A DNA stretch of 64,000 nt, taken from contig NZ_CP051167.1 of assembly GCF_012295525.1 (NCBI RefSeq), forward strand, positions 1 to 64,000, given 5' to 3'. Origin of the DNA: Oxynema aestuarii AP17. GTDB taxonomy: Bacteria; Cyanobacteriota; Cyanobacteriia; Cyanobacteriales; Laspinemataceae. Each line of letters begins with the position of its first letter. The first letter of the stretch is position 1. Position numbers and translations under genes: made by a program. The notes beneath the pieces were generated by a model. That model saw only the letters and a program-made list of their open reading frames with translations. It was not told the origin of the DNA and ran no database searches. Positions 49,578 through 57,874 of the stretch are shown piece after piece.

Positions 49578-50165
49578 ATGAGTCACCCAGCAAAAATTCT
49601 TGCTTTTGCGGGAAGCGCGCGAGAAGCTTCCTTCCATAAAAAATTGGTCACCATCGCCGCTACAGGAGCCAAAGAAGCAGGCGCCGAGGTTACCTATATC
49701 GACTTTCGCGATTTACCCCTGCCCCTGTACGACCAAGATTTAGAACAAGAACGAGGGTTACCGGAAAACGCACTCAAGCTCAAAGCGTTGATGAAAGAGC
49801 ATCAAGGCTTTTTAATTGCGTCTCCAGAATACAACAGTTCGATTACGCCGTTGCTGAAAAATGCGATCGATTGGGCGTCTCGTTCCGAACCTGGGGAACC
49901 TCCTTTAGCCCTGACCTGTTTTAAAGGCAAAGTTGCCGTATTAATGAGTACCTCTCCCGGAGGATTGGGAGGATTGCGCGGACTGGTACACGTGCGATCG
50001 ATTCTCAGCAATATCGGCGTTGTAGTTTTGCCGGAACAAAAAACCCTACCGAATGCTTACGACCTCTTCGACAACGAGGGGAATTTGAAAGATCCAGACC
50101 AACAAGAAGCGGTCAAAGAATTGGGACGTAAGTTAGCCACAGTTACGGCTAAGTTAAACGGCTAA
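49578..50165 (+). CDS. NADPH-dependent FMN reductase
   Basis: 195-residue flavodoxin-like enzyme. The phosphate-binding loop FAGSAREASFHKKL and the conserved SPEYNSSITPLLKNAIDWAS place it in the NADPH-dependent FMN/azo/chromate reductase family. It transfers electrons from NADPH to FMN and then to quinones or other acceptors. It is a single gene divergent from the RND permease. Confidence 0.92.
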   Translation: MSHPAKILAFAGSAREASFHKKLVTIAATGAKEAGAEVTYIDFRDLPLPLYDQDLEQERGLPENALKLKALMKEHQGFLIASPEYNSSITPLLKNAIDWASRSEPGEPPLALTCFKGKVAVLMSTSPGGLGGLRGLVHVRSILSNIGVVVLPEQKTLPNAYDLFDNEGNLKDPDQQEAVKELGRKLATVTAKLNG

Positions 50166-50415
50166 TTCTCGAAACCATAGGCGATCGTGTCGGCCAGAAT
50201 CGACACGATCCTGACGATCTTAAAAAAATAAGCTGTTCGCCATATTTAGATGGTGAAAAAATTTCAGCATACAGGGAGAGCGAGTATCTTTCAGCTTCAC
50301 TCAGGAACACTCGATCGCTCTCGGATACGCAATTTAAATGTTCGACAGCTTAATGGTAATCGTTAGTTGTTGACACCAATAAATTCACCTGAATAAATGA
50401 GGATAAATACAAACC

Positions 50416-50943
50416 ATGCCTAAATATACAATCGATGAAGTGATTGAGATCGTCAAAAATCTCGAACCGGAGGAAAAAATAGCACTGAAAGCACGGTTGG
50501 AGCCGATTTTAGGGAGTGGAGGGATTCCGAATGCTTCCTTACAAGCGCAGACCCAGCAATCGCAATCTTTTGGGAATATTACCCTTGGCGATCGCAGCGA
50601 ATTTGACAATATACAATTGTCGGGAGAAGGGGCGATCGATTTAGATAAAAGTCAAACCCAAATTCAGGCGACGGGTGAGGTAGGAGACTTGCAAGAAGCG
50701 CTGGCATTACTGAAAATGCTTAAAACGGAAGTCGATCGCGCCAGCGAGTTAAATAAGCTGCAAAAAACGATCGGTCAAGGCGCAATTTCTGTGGTCGAGC
50801 AGGAACTGAACCGACCGGAACCGGATAAAGATTTAATCGAGGAGGCGATCGCCGCCTTAGAAAAGGGATTGAAGGGAGTGGAACGTCTGATCGAACCGAC
50901 AGTGAGGGTGGCGAAAATTGTCGGAACGGCTTTAATTTTGTAA
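50416..50943 (+). CDS. Cyanobacterial hypothetical protein
   Basis: 175 residues, soluble. An N-terminal helical stretch (MPKYTIDEVIEIVKNLEPEE) is followed by a Gln/Asn/Ser-rich part (about 36-75, with SFGNITLGDRSEFDNIQLSG that could form a beta solenoid-like strand set) and a helical C-terminal half (about 85-175). No known family is recognised. It lies alone between the FMN reductase and map and ends before a hairpin terminator. Confidence 0.65.
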   Translation: MPKYTIDEVIEIVKNLEPEEKIALKARLEPILGSGGIPNASLQAQTQQSQSFGNITLGDRSEFDNIQLSGEGAIDLDKSQTQIQATGEVGDLQEALALLKMLKTEVDRASELNKLQKTIGQGAISVVEQELNRPEPDKDLIEEAIAALEKGLKGVERLIEPTVRVAKIVGTALIL

Positions 50944-50974
50944 CGCGAACAAGAACGCTAAAACCGAACGAACG

Positions 50975-50999
50975 AGCCTCCTGTGAAGGGCAGGAGGCT
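50975..50999. terminator. Hairpin terminator between convergent genes
   Basis: Nine-base arms AGCCTCCTG/CAGGAGGCT with a seven-base loop, between the convergent hypothetical gene and map. There is no long T tract, and TGTTATTGACAA follows, so it may instead be another right-end-like hairpin. Confidence 0.6.
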
Positions 51000-51020
51000 G
51001 TTATTGACAATGAAGAGAAA

Positions 51021-51845
51021 TTAGACCTTGGAGCGATCGGTTAAAATTTCGTAACCGTCTTCAGTGACCAACACCGTATGCTCGAATTGAGCGGAAAGGG
51101 AATTATCCACAGTTACGGCGGTCCATTTATCTTTTAAAATGCGGGTAAATTTCGATCCGGCATTGACAATCGGTTCGATCGCCAACGTCATTCCGGCGCG
51201 CAATTTAACGTTAGGCATTTCGCGGGTGCGGAAGTTAAAAACAGAAGGTTCTTCGTGTAGATTGCGACCGACCCCGTGTCCGGTGAAATCTTCGACGACG
51301 CTAAAGCCACCTGCTTTGACCCGATCTTCGATCGCCCCGGCAATATCGAGCAAGTAGTTTCCAGCTTTCACCTGTTCGATTCCGGCGTAAAGCGCTTCTT
51401 CGGCGACGCGAATCAAGTCGGCGGCGTCCGGGGTGACTTCTCCTACGGCGATCGTAATGCACGAGTCGCCGTGAAATCCTTGATAGTAAGCCCCCGTATC
51501 AACTTTGAGGACATCGCCCTCACAAATAACTTTTTTCTTATTAGGAATTCCGTGAACCACCTCATTATTAACACTCGAACAAATGGAGGCGGGAAATCCG
51601 TGATACCCCTTAAAGCTCGGCGTGGCGCCCATTTCGCGAATGCGCTTCTCTGCATGAGCGTCCAAGTCCGCCGTCGTCATCCCGGGTTCGACCATTTCAG
51701 AAATTTCTTTAAGAACGGTGGCGACAATTTTGGCCGATTGACGCATGATTTCGATTTCGCGTTTTGACTTGAGTTCGATCGTGCGTCGCTGTCTTTTCCG
51801 AGGTTGAGCGGACGGTTGGGGAAGCAGATTTCCTAAAATATTCAT
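51021..51845 (-). CDS. map: Methionine aminopeptidase type I
   Basis: 274 residues, the type I enzyme that removes initiator Met from new proteins. The dinuclear metal ligands are all present: Asp116 (KVDTGAYY), Asp127 (GDSCITIA), His190 ([14 protein letters not shown]), Glu224 (LAIEPIV) and Glu255 (QFEHTVLV). The N-terminal 22 residues are basic and proline-rich ([13 protein letters not shown]), longer than the E. coli enzyme. It appears to be transcribed alone. Confidence 0.96.
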   Translation of the reverse strand: MNILGNLLPQPSAQPRKRQRRTIELKSKREIEIMRQSAKIVATVLKEISEMVEPGMTTADLDAHAEKRIREMGATPSFKGYHGFPASICSSVNNEVVHGIPNKKKVICEGDVLKVDTGAYYQGFHGDSCITIAVGEVTPDAADLIRVAEEALYAGIEQVKAGNYLLDIAGAIEDRVKAGGFSVVEDFTGHGVGRNLHEEPSVFNFRTREMPNVKLRAGMTLAIEPIVNAGSKFTRILKDKWTAVTVDNSLSAQFEHTVLVTEDGYEILTDRSKV

Positions 51846-52112
51846 GGGCTGATTGCCTGGTGGAGGTATGGAGTATTTTTACAGAGTTAAGTGTCGGCCA
51901 CGCTCGTAGGGGAGTGCGGCATCTGGAGGACAGTGCGATCGCGCGTCCGTGCACGGATCGAACCCCGGTGCAACTCAGCCAGAGGTGGCGGGGTTGACAA
52001 TGGCAACTGCATCGAAGTTGAATCCTTTGACTAACTTAACAGATTTGCTTGCACTTACCCACCCCGACCGAGGCATGAACGGCGCCCGTTCGTACTTCGG
52101 AAAGCATCGCTG

Positions 52113-52553
52113 TTATTGCGGTGGGGGCGTGACAATCATCAGCCAAAACTCGACGATCGCCCGGACGCAATTAAAAAATTTATCTAAATCCGAAGGCTTA
52201 GTAATATAGCAATTCGCATGGAGAGAATAACTTTTAATTACGTCTACTTCCGCCGTTGAAGTCGTAAAAACAACGATGGGAATTAGTTGAAGTTGAGAAT
52301 CTTGCTTGACAATAGAAAGCAATTCCCGACCGTCCATTTTCGGAAGATTGAGATCCAGCAAGATCAAATCCGGGCGAGGAGATCGGACATGGTTGTTTTT
52401 ACAATAAAGGAAGTCTAAAGCTTCCTCGCCATTTTTAACGATATGAACTTGAGGTTGGAAGTGACTTTCTTCTAAAGCTTCAAGAATTAAATCTTGATGG
52501 CTGAGTTGATCCTCAACTAAGAGAATATTTTTGGTTACATCTATAGGTGTCAT
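52113..52553 (-). CDS. Single-domain response regulator (Rcp1-like)
   Basis: 146 residues with only a receiver domain. The phospho-acceptor Asp67 is in LILLDLNLPKMDG, the acidic pair lies at Glu14-Asp15, and the conserved Lys119 follows CYITKPSD. Single-domain regulators of this type (Rcp1) serve phytochrome or chemotaxis-like kinases. No kinase gene is adjacent. The C-terminal AIVEFWLMIV is the last helix; the tail ends in TPPPQ. Confidence 0.93.
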   Translation of the reverse strand: MTPIDVTKNILLVEDQLSHQDLILEALEESHFQPQVHIVKNGEEALDFLYCKNNHVRSPRPDLILLDLNLPKMDGRELLSIVKQDSQLQLIPIVVFTTSTAEVDVIKSYSLHANCYITKPSDLDKFFNCVRAIVEFWLMIVTPPPQ

Positions 52554-53479
52554 GTTGGTGTTGGTCTAGAGCAGTCGGAACTGCGAACGATTGAATTTTT
52601 GCGAATCTCCTGGAGAGCCGACCTATCCAGTGTTAACCCTACAATTTCGGACACCAAAGTGGTGAAATAAGTTCACCATAAAATGAATTAATTGAATTAA
52701 TTGACGCTACTTGACATCGGCCTTCTGTGAAAAACGTGGTTGGAATTGACTTCAAAGATCGATTTGATGGCGATTTGTGGCGTTTCACTCAGCGCTGTGA
52801 GGATCGCACCTAAACTCGCCAAGGCAAGGGATTAAAATGCGGTGAGTGGTCAGTCCGCGTCAGGTCATCGATGAGTGTGGGTTTCATCCCTCCCTCGGTT
52901 CGGATACGGGAGCAGATCGAGATCGTCTTGTGGGGGAAAAACGATTTGAATCTGAATGGAGTCTGTCAGTGATTCCGGCGAGCTTCAGTTGACGGGTCGG
53001 GCGCATCAAACTGAAAGCGAAAATGGACCGAAATCGAGGAGCTGCAACCCTAGGCAGGCATCTATGCAATGTCGGCGATCGCGCGATCGCATTTCTATTT
53101 CTAGTGTAGAACTCCCGTCCCCGAGTCAGGTGCGATTTCGGTCACATTTTCAGAAGCCAAACTAAAAGATGTCGCCAATTTGTTCCAGTTTCAATCAACC
53201 TCAAAAGCTGCTTTTTCAAAGGGGACTGCTTTGGGAGAATTCCAGTTAACCCAAAGAACTCACTCATCGAATCCAGGGCGATCGCCCATTTTTCCCAAAG
53301 CGAACCATTAGGATTGAGCTTGGCAATCTGGGGAAGTTCCCTTTGACAAAGCCATTCAAACAAACATTAGTTAAAACAAGGTAAAGATTCCCTGCTTCCT
53401 TGCGGGATCGCCAATGGCGATCGCCAAACATGAGGTCAAAGCCATCGTCCCTCCGCAAGGGAGAGGGATTTTTACCCGT
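52554..53479. other. 926-bp region without recognised gene
   Basis: The longest gene-poor stretch outside the polysaccharide locus. Short frames occur on both strands (for example one of 73 codons on the minus strand near 53142-53363, rich in Leu and Trp), but none matches a family I know. No tRNA, riboswitch or repeat array was seen. It may hold gene relics. Confidence 0.4.
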
Positions 53480-54019
53480 TTAAGCCTGTTGGCTATCACT
53501 AGTAATGGTAATCGTGCCGACCATTCCCGCTTCCGCATGTCCGGGAATCGTACAACGCAAGCTGTAAGTTCCCGGTTTCATGGGTACGAAAATCCATTCG
53601 GCTTCAGCGCCGGGTTTGAGTTCCAATTCGTGAATGGCACCTTTGACTTCGACTTTGCCCGCTTCAACTTTTTGAGTCCAAATCGAATCGGCAAAGTCTT
53701 TGGCGGTAAAGTAATGTTTTTGAGGACTGGGATTGTTTAAAACCAGTTTGTAACGCTTTCCGGCAACGAATTGGAACTGGTCGGGGAAAAATTTGAGTGC
53801 GTCGCTGCCATTGCCTAAGCTGACTCGAACTTCCGTGGAAGGTTGGCGGGCAATTAAGCGATCGCCTCCGGACAATTTCGAGGCTTGCACCGGGGCAGCC
53901 CCGAGAATTAGCCCGACACAGACGACGATCGCCGCGATCGCGCCGAATGGCCGGATTTGAGTTAAAAAGGCTGAAACCGAGCGATCGAAAAACGAGTTGA
54001 GCAATTGCACGAATGTCAT
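53480..54019 (-). CDS. Secreted cupredoxin
   Basis: 179 residues with an extended signal or anchor segment (AIAAIVVCVGLILGAAPVQA, about 27-46). The C-terminal cupredoxin domain has a type 1 copper site: His102 (KHYF), Cys156 and His161 (RCTIPGHAEAGM) and Met166. The arrangement is plastocyanin/azurin-like but the rest differs from plastocyanin, so a role in periplasmic or lumenal electron transfer or copper handling is likely. A SafE-like membrane protein gene lies 74 bases away on the same strand, supporting a copper-related unit. Confidence 0.85.
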   Translation of the reverse strand: MTFVQLLNSFFDRSVSAFLTQIRPFGAIAAIVVCVGLILGAAPVQASKLSGGDRLIARQPSTEVRVSLGNGSDALKFFPDQFQFVAGKRYKLVLNNPSPQKHYFTAKDFADSIWTQKVEAGKVEVKGAIHELELKPGAEAEWIFVPMKPGTYSLRCTIPGHAEAGMVGTITITSDSQQA

Positions 54020-54093
54020 AGCAATACGATAGACTCGTCTAGGGTGTTCTCCAAAACTCTATCATTTCAAGTGAGAATTTCTTGGGTAGTGCC

Positions 54094-54849
54094 TTAGCGA
54101 TCCCCGTGGGGAGTCGGCGATTGATGGTGGGGCGGATGTCCGGGCAGGTGGCCGCCATTCGGGGCGCCCGGGAGGCTAGTCGGATGCAGCCGCATGAGTA
54201 AGGCACTTTGTGGCGGCGGGCTGACCCAGCCCAAGCGGTGCATTCCCATCCAGAGGGTCAAAACACCCAAAATCGCCATGACGCCCGCCATGTAGCGTTC
54301 CAAACGGGGGACTTTTAAGCGTTGGATCAGCAGTCCGAAGCCGACCATTGCGGGGAGGGTGGCCAAACCGAACAGGAACATCCCGATGGTGGCGATCGCG
54401 ATCGGTTGGGTCATCGCCAGACTGAGGGCGATCGCCGTCAACCCGCAAGGAATGAAGCCTAACAGGGTGCCTAATGGATAGGTTCGATACCAGCGATCGC
54501 TGGCGTACAGGCGCCCGAGGCTGGTTTGATAAAGCCGCCAATTTTGAATCGCAGGTAATTTAATTCGCAACAGGCGCAACTGTCCCAACGCCAGGTAAAT
54601 CATCACGACCCCAGCTAAAACGAGCAAACTGGCTCGCAACCCCAGCCAACCTTGCAAGACTTGTCCGAAACTGCTGACAATAAATCCCATCAAGGCGTAA
54701 GTCGTCGATCGCCCCAACCCGTAAAGCACGTGGGAATACCACCGATTGCGACCGGGACGGGTGTAGCTCATCACGAACGGGCCACACATTCCTATGCAGT
54801 GACCGCTTCCCACGAAACCGAGAACGGCAAATAAATACAAACTCAGCAT
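54094..54849 (-). CDS. SafE/UreH-domain membrane protein with His-rich tail
   Basis: 251 residues with about six membrane spans. The first segment contains GSGHCIGMCGPFVMSY, the CxxxC motif typical of the TauE/SafE-like DsbD_2/UreH family often found near copper oxidase maturation genes. FIPCGLTAIALS is the mirror motif in the second half. The C-terminal 30 residues are rich in His, Pro and Gly (PNGGHLPGHPPHHQSPTPHG) and could bind metal. Upstream position relative to the cupredoxin on the same strand suggests copper transport or delivery. Confidence 0.82.
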   Translation of the reverse strand: MLSLYLFAVLGFVGSGHCIGMCGPFVMSYTRPGRNRWYSHVLYGLGRSTTYALMGFIVSSFGQVLQGWLGLRASLLVLAGVVMIYLALGQLRLLRIKLPAIQNWRLYQTSLGRLYASDRWYRTYPLGTLLGFIPCGLTAIALSLAMTQPIAIATIGMFLFGLATLPAMVGFGLLIQRLKVPRLERYMAGVMAILGVLTLWMGMHRLGWVSPPPQSALLMRLHPTSLPGAPNGGHLPGHPPHHQSPTPHGDR

Positions 54850-54930
54850 GAAGGTAATCGAGGGTAGAGTTTGAAAAAACTATCCTCGATGGTACCGGGT
54901 TGTGGGTGGAAAAAAAGCGATCGCCGCAAC

Positions 54931-55377
54931 TCAGCCTTGCATCGGGCCGATCGAGCGGATAAATTCGAGGGGGAGTCCGTCGGAATCGGCGATAAACGTG
55001 ACTTCGTAAACGCGATCGCCGATAACTTGCTGAGTCGGTTCGAGCAGGACTTTCAGGGGGGAGTCCGTGCGATCGTCCGCCGTGGCGGGGCGATCGAAAC
55101 GCGCTTTTAACTCCTCCAACCACTGCTCTAAATCTTCGGTGGTTTCGGTCAAATCAAAGGAGAGATGGTAATACCCGGTGTAATGCTCGTCTCCAAACGC
55201 ATCCGGCGCCGATCGCGGTTGGGGGACTTGGATTAACTCGATCCGACCCCCCAACCCTTCCATCCAACACGCCAGGGTCATTCCTGTAGTAAAGCGATCG
55301 CAAACTTCAAAACCCAGTTTTTCGTAAAAGGCGATCGCGCCGTGAATATCTGCCGTGCGGATGGAAGCGTGATGCAT
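54931..55377 (-). CDS. VOC-family (glyoxalase-like) protein
   Basis: 148 residues. The vicinal oxygen chelate fold is indicated by MHHASIRTADIHGAIAFYEK at the start and YEVTFIADSDGLPLEFIRSI at the end, with the metal-site candidates His2/His3, the YYHLSFD histidine and the Glu of LEFIRS. Substrate cannot be read; glyoxalase I activity is only one possibility. It stands between the SafE-like gene and the TIGR02652-type gene. Confidence 0.88.
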   Translation of the reverse strand: MHHASIRTADIHGAIAFYEKLGFEVCDRFTTGMTLACWMEGLGGRIELIQVPQPRSAPDAFGDEHYTGYYHLSFDLTETTEDLEQWLEELKARFDRPATADDRTDSPLKVLLEPTQQVIGDRVYEVTFIADSDGLPLEFIRSIGPMQG

Positions 55378-55380
55378 AGA

Positions 55381-55422
55381 ATTGTAGATTTTAGATTGTA
55401 GATTTTAGATTGTAGATTTTAG
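55381..55422. repeat. Three perfect tandem 14-mers
   Basis: ATTGTAGATTTTAG is repeated three times without change directly after the VOC gene start, in the spacer to the next gene. Each 14-mer is two heptamers of the TTTTAGA family. Confidence 0.85.
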
Positions 55423-55505
55423 AAATGAAGTAATTCATGGTTTCGATCCCAGTCCCCACTTCCTTTCGCTTCTTTCCTCCTCCCTTTTTCTAACTCCTTC
55501 CCCCT

Positions 55506-56018
55506 TCATTCAAATAATCGAAAATAAGGATAACGAATCGGAACCCCCGGTTCCTTTTCGAGATCGAAATTAATCACTTCCCAACGGGGTTCCTCTTTGG
55601 GATCGGGACTGAATTCGACCGGAAGACCGTAAAGGCGGGGGAGAGGCGAGTCATTCGATTGCCCTCTCCACGGCGTGCTACGCTCCAAATACGCCCCGAT
55701 TAAAGGCTCGTAGCGTTGGGCGATCACCACTCGGGTCGCGCGGTAGCCTTGGGTATAGAGTCGATCCAGTGCTTCGTGAATTTCAAAACGGATGCCGTCG
55801 GGATGGGTGTGCTGGCGATACCATTCGTTATTCCAACGGCGCCAATGACGCCCGGATTGCAGGTGTATGAGCTCCCCAGTTTCGGGGTTCGCTTCAAATG
55901 CACCGTGTCGAGAACAGAGATAGGTATCGGTTAAGGTCAGCGCCGAAATGGTTTGACGACAATGGGGACACTGAATCTCAGGGCCGAAAATAGGATATTG
56001 CGAGGCGATATCAATCAT
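55506..56018 (-). CDS. TIGR02652-family cyanobacterial protein
   Basis: 170 residues. The opening IASQYPIFGPEIQCPHCRQT with a CxxC pair, then CSRHGAFEANPETGELIHLQ and the tryptophan-rich GRHWRRWNNEWYRQHTHPDG, match my recollection of the TIGR02652 family, which is nearly confined to cyanobacteria and of unknown function. The four Cys/His near the start could bind zinc. Confidence 0.8.
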   Translation of the reverse strand: MIDIASQYPIFGPEIQCPHCRQTISALTLTDTYLCSRHGAFEANPETGELIHLQSGRHWRRWNNEWYRQHTHPDGIRFEIHEALDRLYTQGYRATRVVIAQRYEPLIGAYLERSTPWRGQSNDSPLPRLYGLPVEFSPDPKEEPRWEVINFDLEKEPGVPIRYPYFRLFE

Positions 56019-56069
56019 GTGCCAATCGGTGCCAACATGTTTGGACTCTGCCGGAGATTGATTTTATTT

Positions 56070-57131
56070 TGACACTCCCTTACCTAAAGGTGAAGGGATT
56101 CTTCTGTTGTTCAACCTTCGACGATTCGACTTGCTCAGATAGGATTACTCCAGCCACAGTAGCGGTCAAATCTCCAGAAGCGTTCGGGTTTACAACCCAA
56201 GTTCCGCAATGCCCTTACGTAGTCAAGGCTCTTTCAGAATATTGATTGCAGCATTCCAACCCCTATCCATTTCACATCCACAAGAGCAAACGTGGGTGCG
56301 CGTGGATAGGGGTTTTTGCACTTTTGTAGCGCAACTGGAGCATTGTTGGGACGTCAAAGCAGGGTCAACAGCAATTGTTACCTTGCCAAGCTTCTGCCCG
56401 AAATACTCCAACCCCTTTCTGGATCGATCCCAAGGAGCATCATTAATCGACTTGGCCAGACAGTAGTTTCTAACTAAACTCTTAACCTTCAAATTTTCAT
56501 AGGCGACCAAATCGTTAGATTGGATTACGCAACGCGCCAGTCTCTTGGCGTGTTCTTGACGTTGGCTACTTATTTTGAAGTGTGTCCGTCCAAGGCAGTT
56601 AATCGCTTTGTTTCGATTCGAGCAGCCTTTCTGTTCGCGAGAAACGCGACGTTGATTTAAGTTCAACCGTTGCTCTCTTTCACGGCAAAAACGAGCATTA
56701 GGTTTGCTGTGACCGTTAGAGTCTGTATACAACTCTTTCAGTGTTCTATCTAAACCAATTGCTTTTCCTGTCCGTTGAGAATTAAGTTTGACCTCAATAT
56801 CAATACAAAACTTTTTACCAGGAATCCCTTTTTTACAATTCTCGGAAAATCGAGCGATCGCCGCCCATGCACGTTCGGCAGCAGATTGCCTATCTTGAGA
56901 GTTTAACTTTTGAGCGAAAGGATATTCTTGAGCGAATACCCGACAATGTTTGTTGAGTTTGTACTTATTAACCCCTTTGTTGTCCATCCAGTAACGCAAG
57001 CATTTATTCCGAACAAACTGTGTTGTCCGTATGGCCTCGTCAATCGCTTGGCATTGCCAAGGTTTTCCTCGAATTTTAAACTCTAAAACGTGCATGGTGT
57101 TCTAGGTATTATGCTGTATATTATAGCATAA
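56070..57131 (-). mobile_element. IS200/IS605-type element with deleted tnpB
   Basis: Left-end hairpin at 57109-57131 (ten-base stem TTATGCTGTA/TATAGCATAA with one G-U pair) lies just upstream of tnpB. Downstream of tnpB (56070-56222) is a right-end/omega-RNA-like segment with hairpin CCCTT/AAGGG (56077-56097) next to GGGAGTGTCAAA on the minus strand. There is no tnpA. The tnpB has lost an internal block. Confidence 0.7.
56223..57095 (-). pseudogene. tnpB: Internally deleted tnpB
   Basis: 290 codons, in frame throughout, against about 400 for the family. The sequence jumps from GIPGKK (residue 95) to FCIDIEVKLNSQ (96), so about 60 residues are missing before the RuvC core. Motif residues remain: Asp116 (AIGLD), Glu200 (VAYENL), Asp277 (MDRGWNAAINIL). 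Zinc-ribbon cysteines 252, 255, 270 and 272/274 are present. Several normally conserved positions are altered (for example GLDRTLKELY). It probably cannot cut DNA, though a DNA- or RNA-binding remnant cannot be excluded. Confidence 0.75.
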
Positions 57132-57227
57132 AGTCACCCTGTAAGGGCGAGGTCTTAAACCCAGTTTTCAACGATAACTAGGTTAATTCGGCTGTTGCAG
57201 TTCATTCTAATAGACCAGGGAACTCTC

Positions 57228-57773
57228 GTGAGCGATCTCAACCAATCGATTTCATCGGCCCCCGGTAATTTTTGGGCGCCTCCCGATCTGTCCCGTGCCG
57301 CATTTGTGGCGCCGAATGCAACGGTGGTGGGGGTGGTGGAAGTGGGCGAAGGGGCGAGTATTTGGTATTCGGCGGTGTTGCGTGGGGATGTAGATAAAAT
57401 CGCGATCGGCGATCGCACGAATATTCAAGATGGGGCGGTCCTGCACGGGGATCCCGGCGAACCGACAATTTTAGAAGCGGATGTCACCGTCGGTCATCGC
57501 GCGGTGATTCACAGTGCCTATATCGAGCGCGGTTGTACGATCGGCATGGGGGCGATCGTCCTCAATCGAGTCCGGGTGGGGCGTGGCAGTATTGTGGGGG
57601 CGGGGGCGATCGTCACCAAGGACGTACCGCCATTTTCTCTGGTGGTCGGCGTTCCCGCGAAGCGAGTTCGCGAGGTCTCGCAGGAGGAAGCGAACGAGTT
57701 AATCGAACACGCACGCAAGTATGAGAAGTTGGCATTAGTTCACGCGGGGAAGGGAACGGATTTGGGATTTTAG
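57228..57773 (+). CDS. Gamma-carbonic anhydrase family protein
   Basis: 181 residues from GTG 57228; a TTG 33 bases upstream is less likely. A left-handed beta-helix with hexapeptide repeats (ADVTVGHRAVIHSAYIERGC, GAIVLNRVRVGRGSIVGAGA) is followed by a C-terminal helix. The metal ligands His73, His90 and His95 and the Arg52-Gly-Asp54 segment match the gamma-CA pattern. It lacks the RuBisCO small subunit-like repeats of CcmM. Activity as carbonic anhydrase or an assembly factor is possible. Confidence 0.88.
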   Translation: MSDLNQSISSAPGNFWAPPDLSRAAFVAPNATVVGVVEVGEGASIWYSAVLRGDVDKIAIGDRTNIQDGAVLHGDPGEPTILEADVTVGHRAVIHSAYIERGCTIGMGAIVLNRVRVGRGSIVGAGAIVTKDVPPFSLVVGVPAKRVREVSQEEANELIEHARKYEKLALVHAGKGTDLGF

Positions 57774-57789
57774 ATTTTAGAGTTTAGAT
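57768..57789. repeat. TTTTAGA run overlapping a stop codon
   Basis: Three TTTTAGA-type units beginning inside the last codons of the carbonic anhydrase-like gene; the TAG of the first unit is the stop codon. This suggests repeat expansion from the gene end. Confidence 0.6.
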
Positions 57790-57874
57790 GGGGAGGAGGG
57801 AGGCGGGTTGGATGAGTGTCCCACCGTGGTGGGAGGAATTGTGAACTTTACCTTTTTGCCTACTCCCCTTTCTC

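Noticed and set aside
51101-51112. Perfect DnaA box TTATCCACA
   Set aside because: A single box inside the map coding sequence, with no cluster, no AT-rich unwinding region and no dnaN nearby.
51930-51990. tRNA-like sequence with GGTTCGATCC on the minus strand
   Set aside because: The T-loop-like string is present, but the stem bases do not pair and no matching acceptor or anticodon arms were found.
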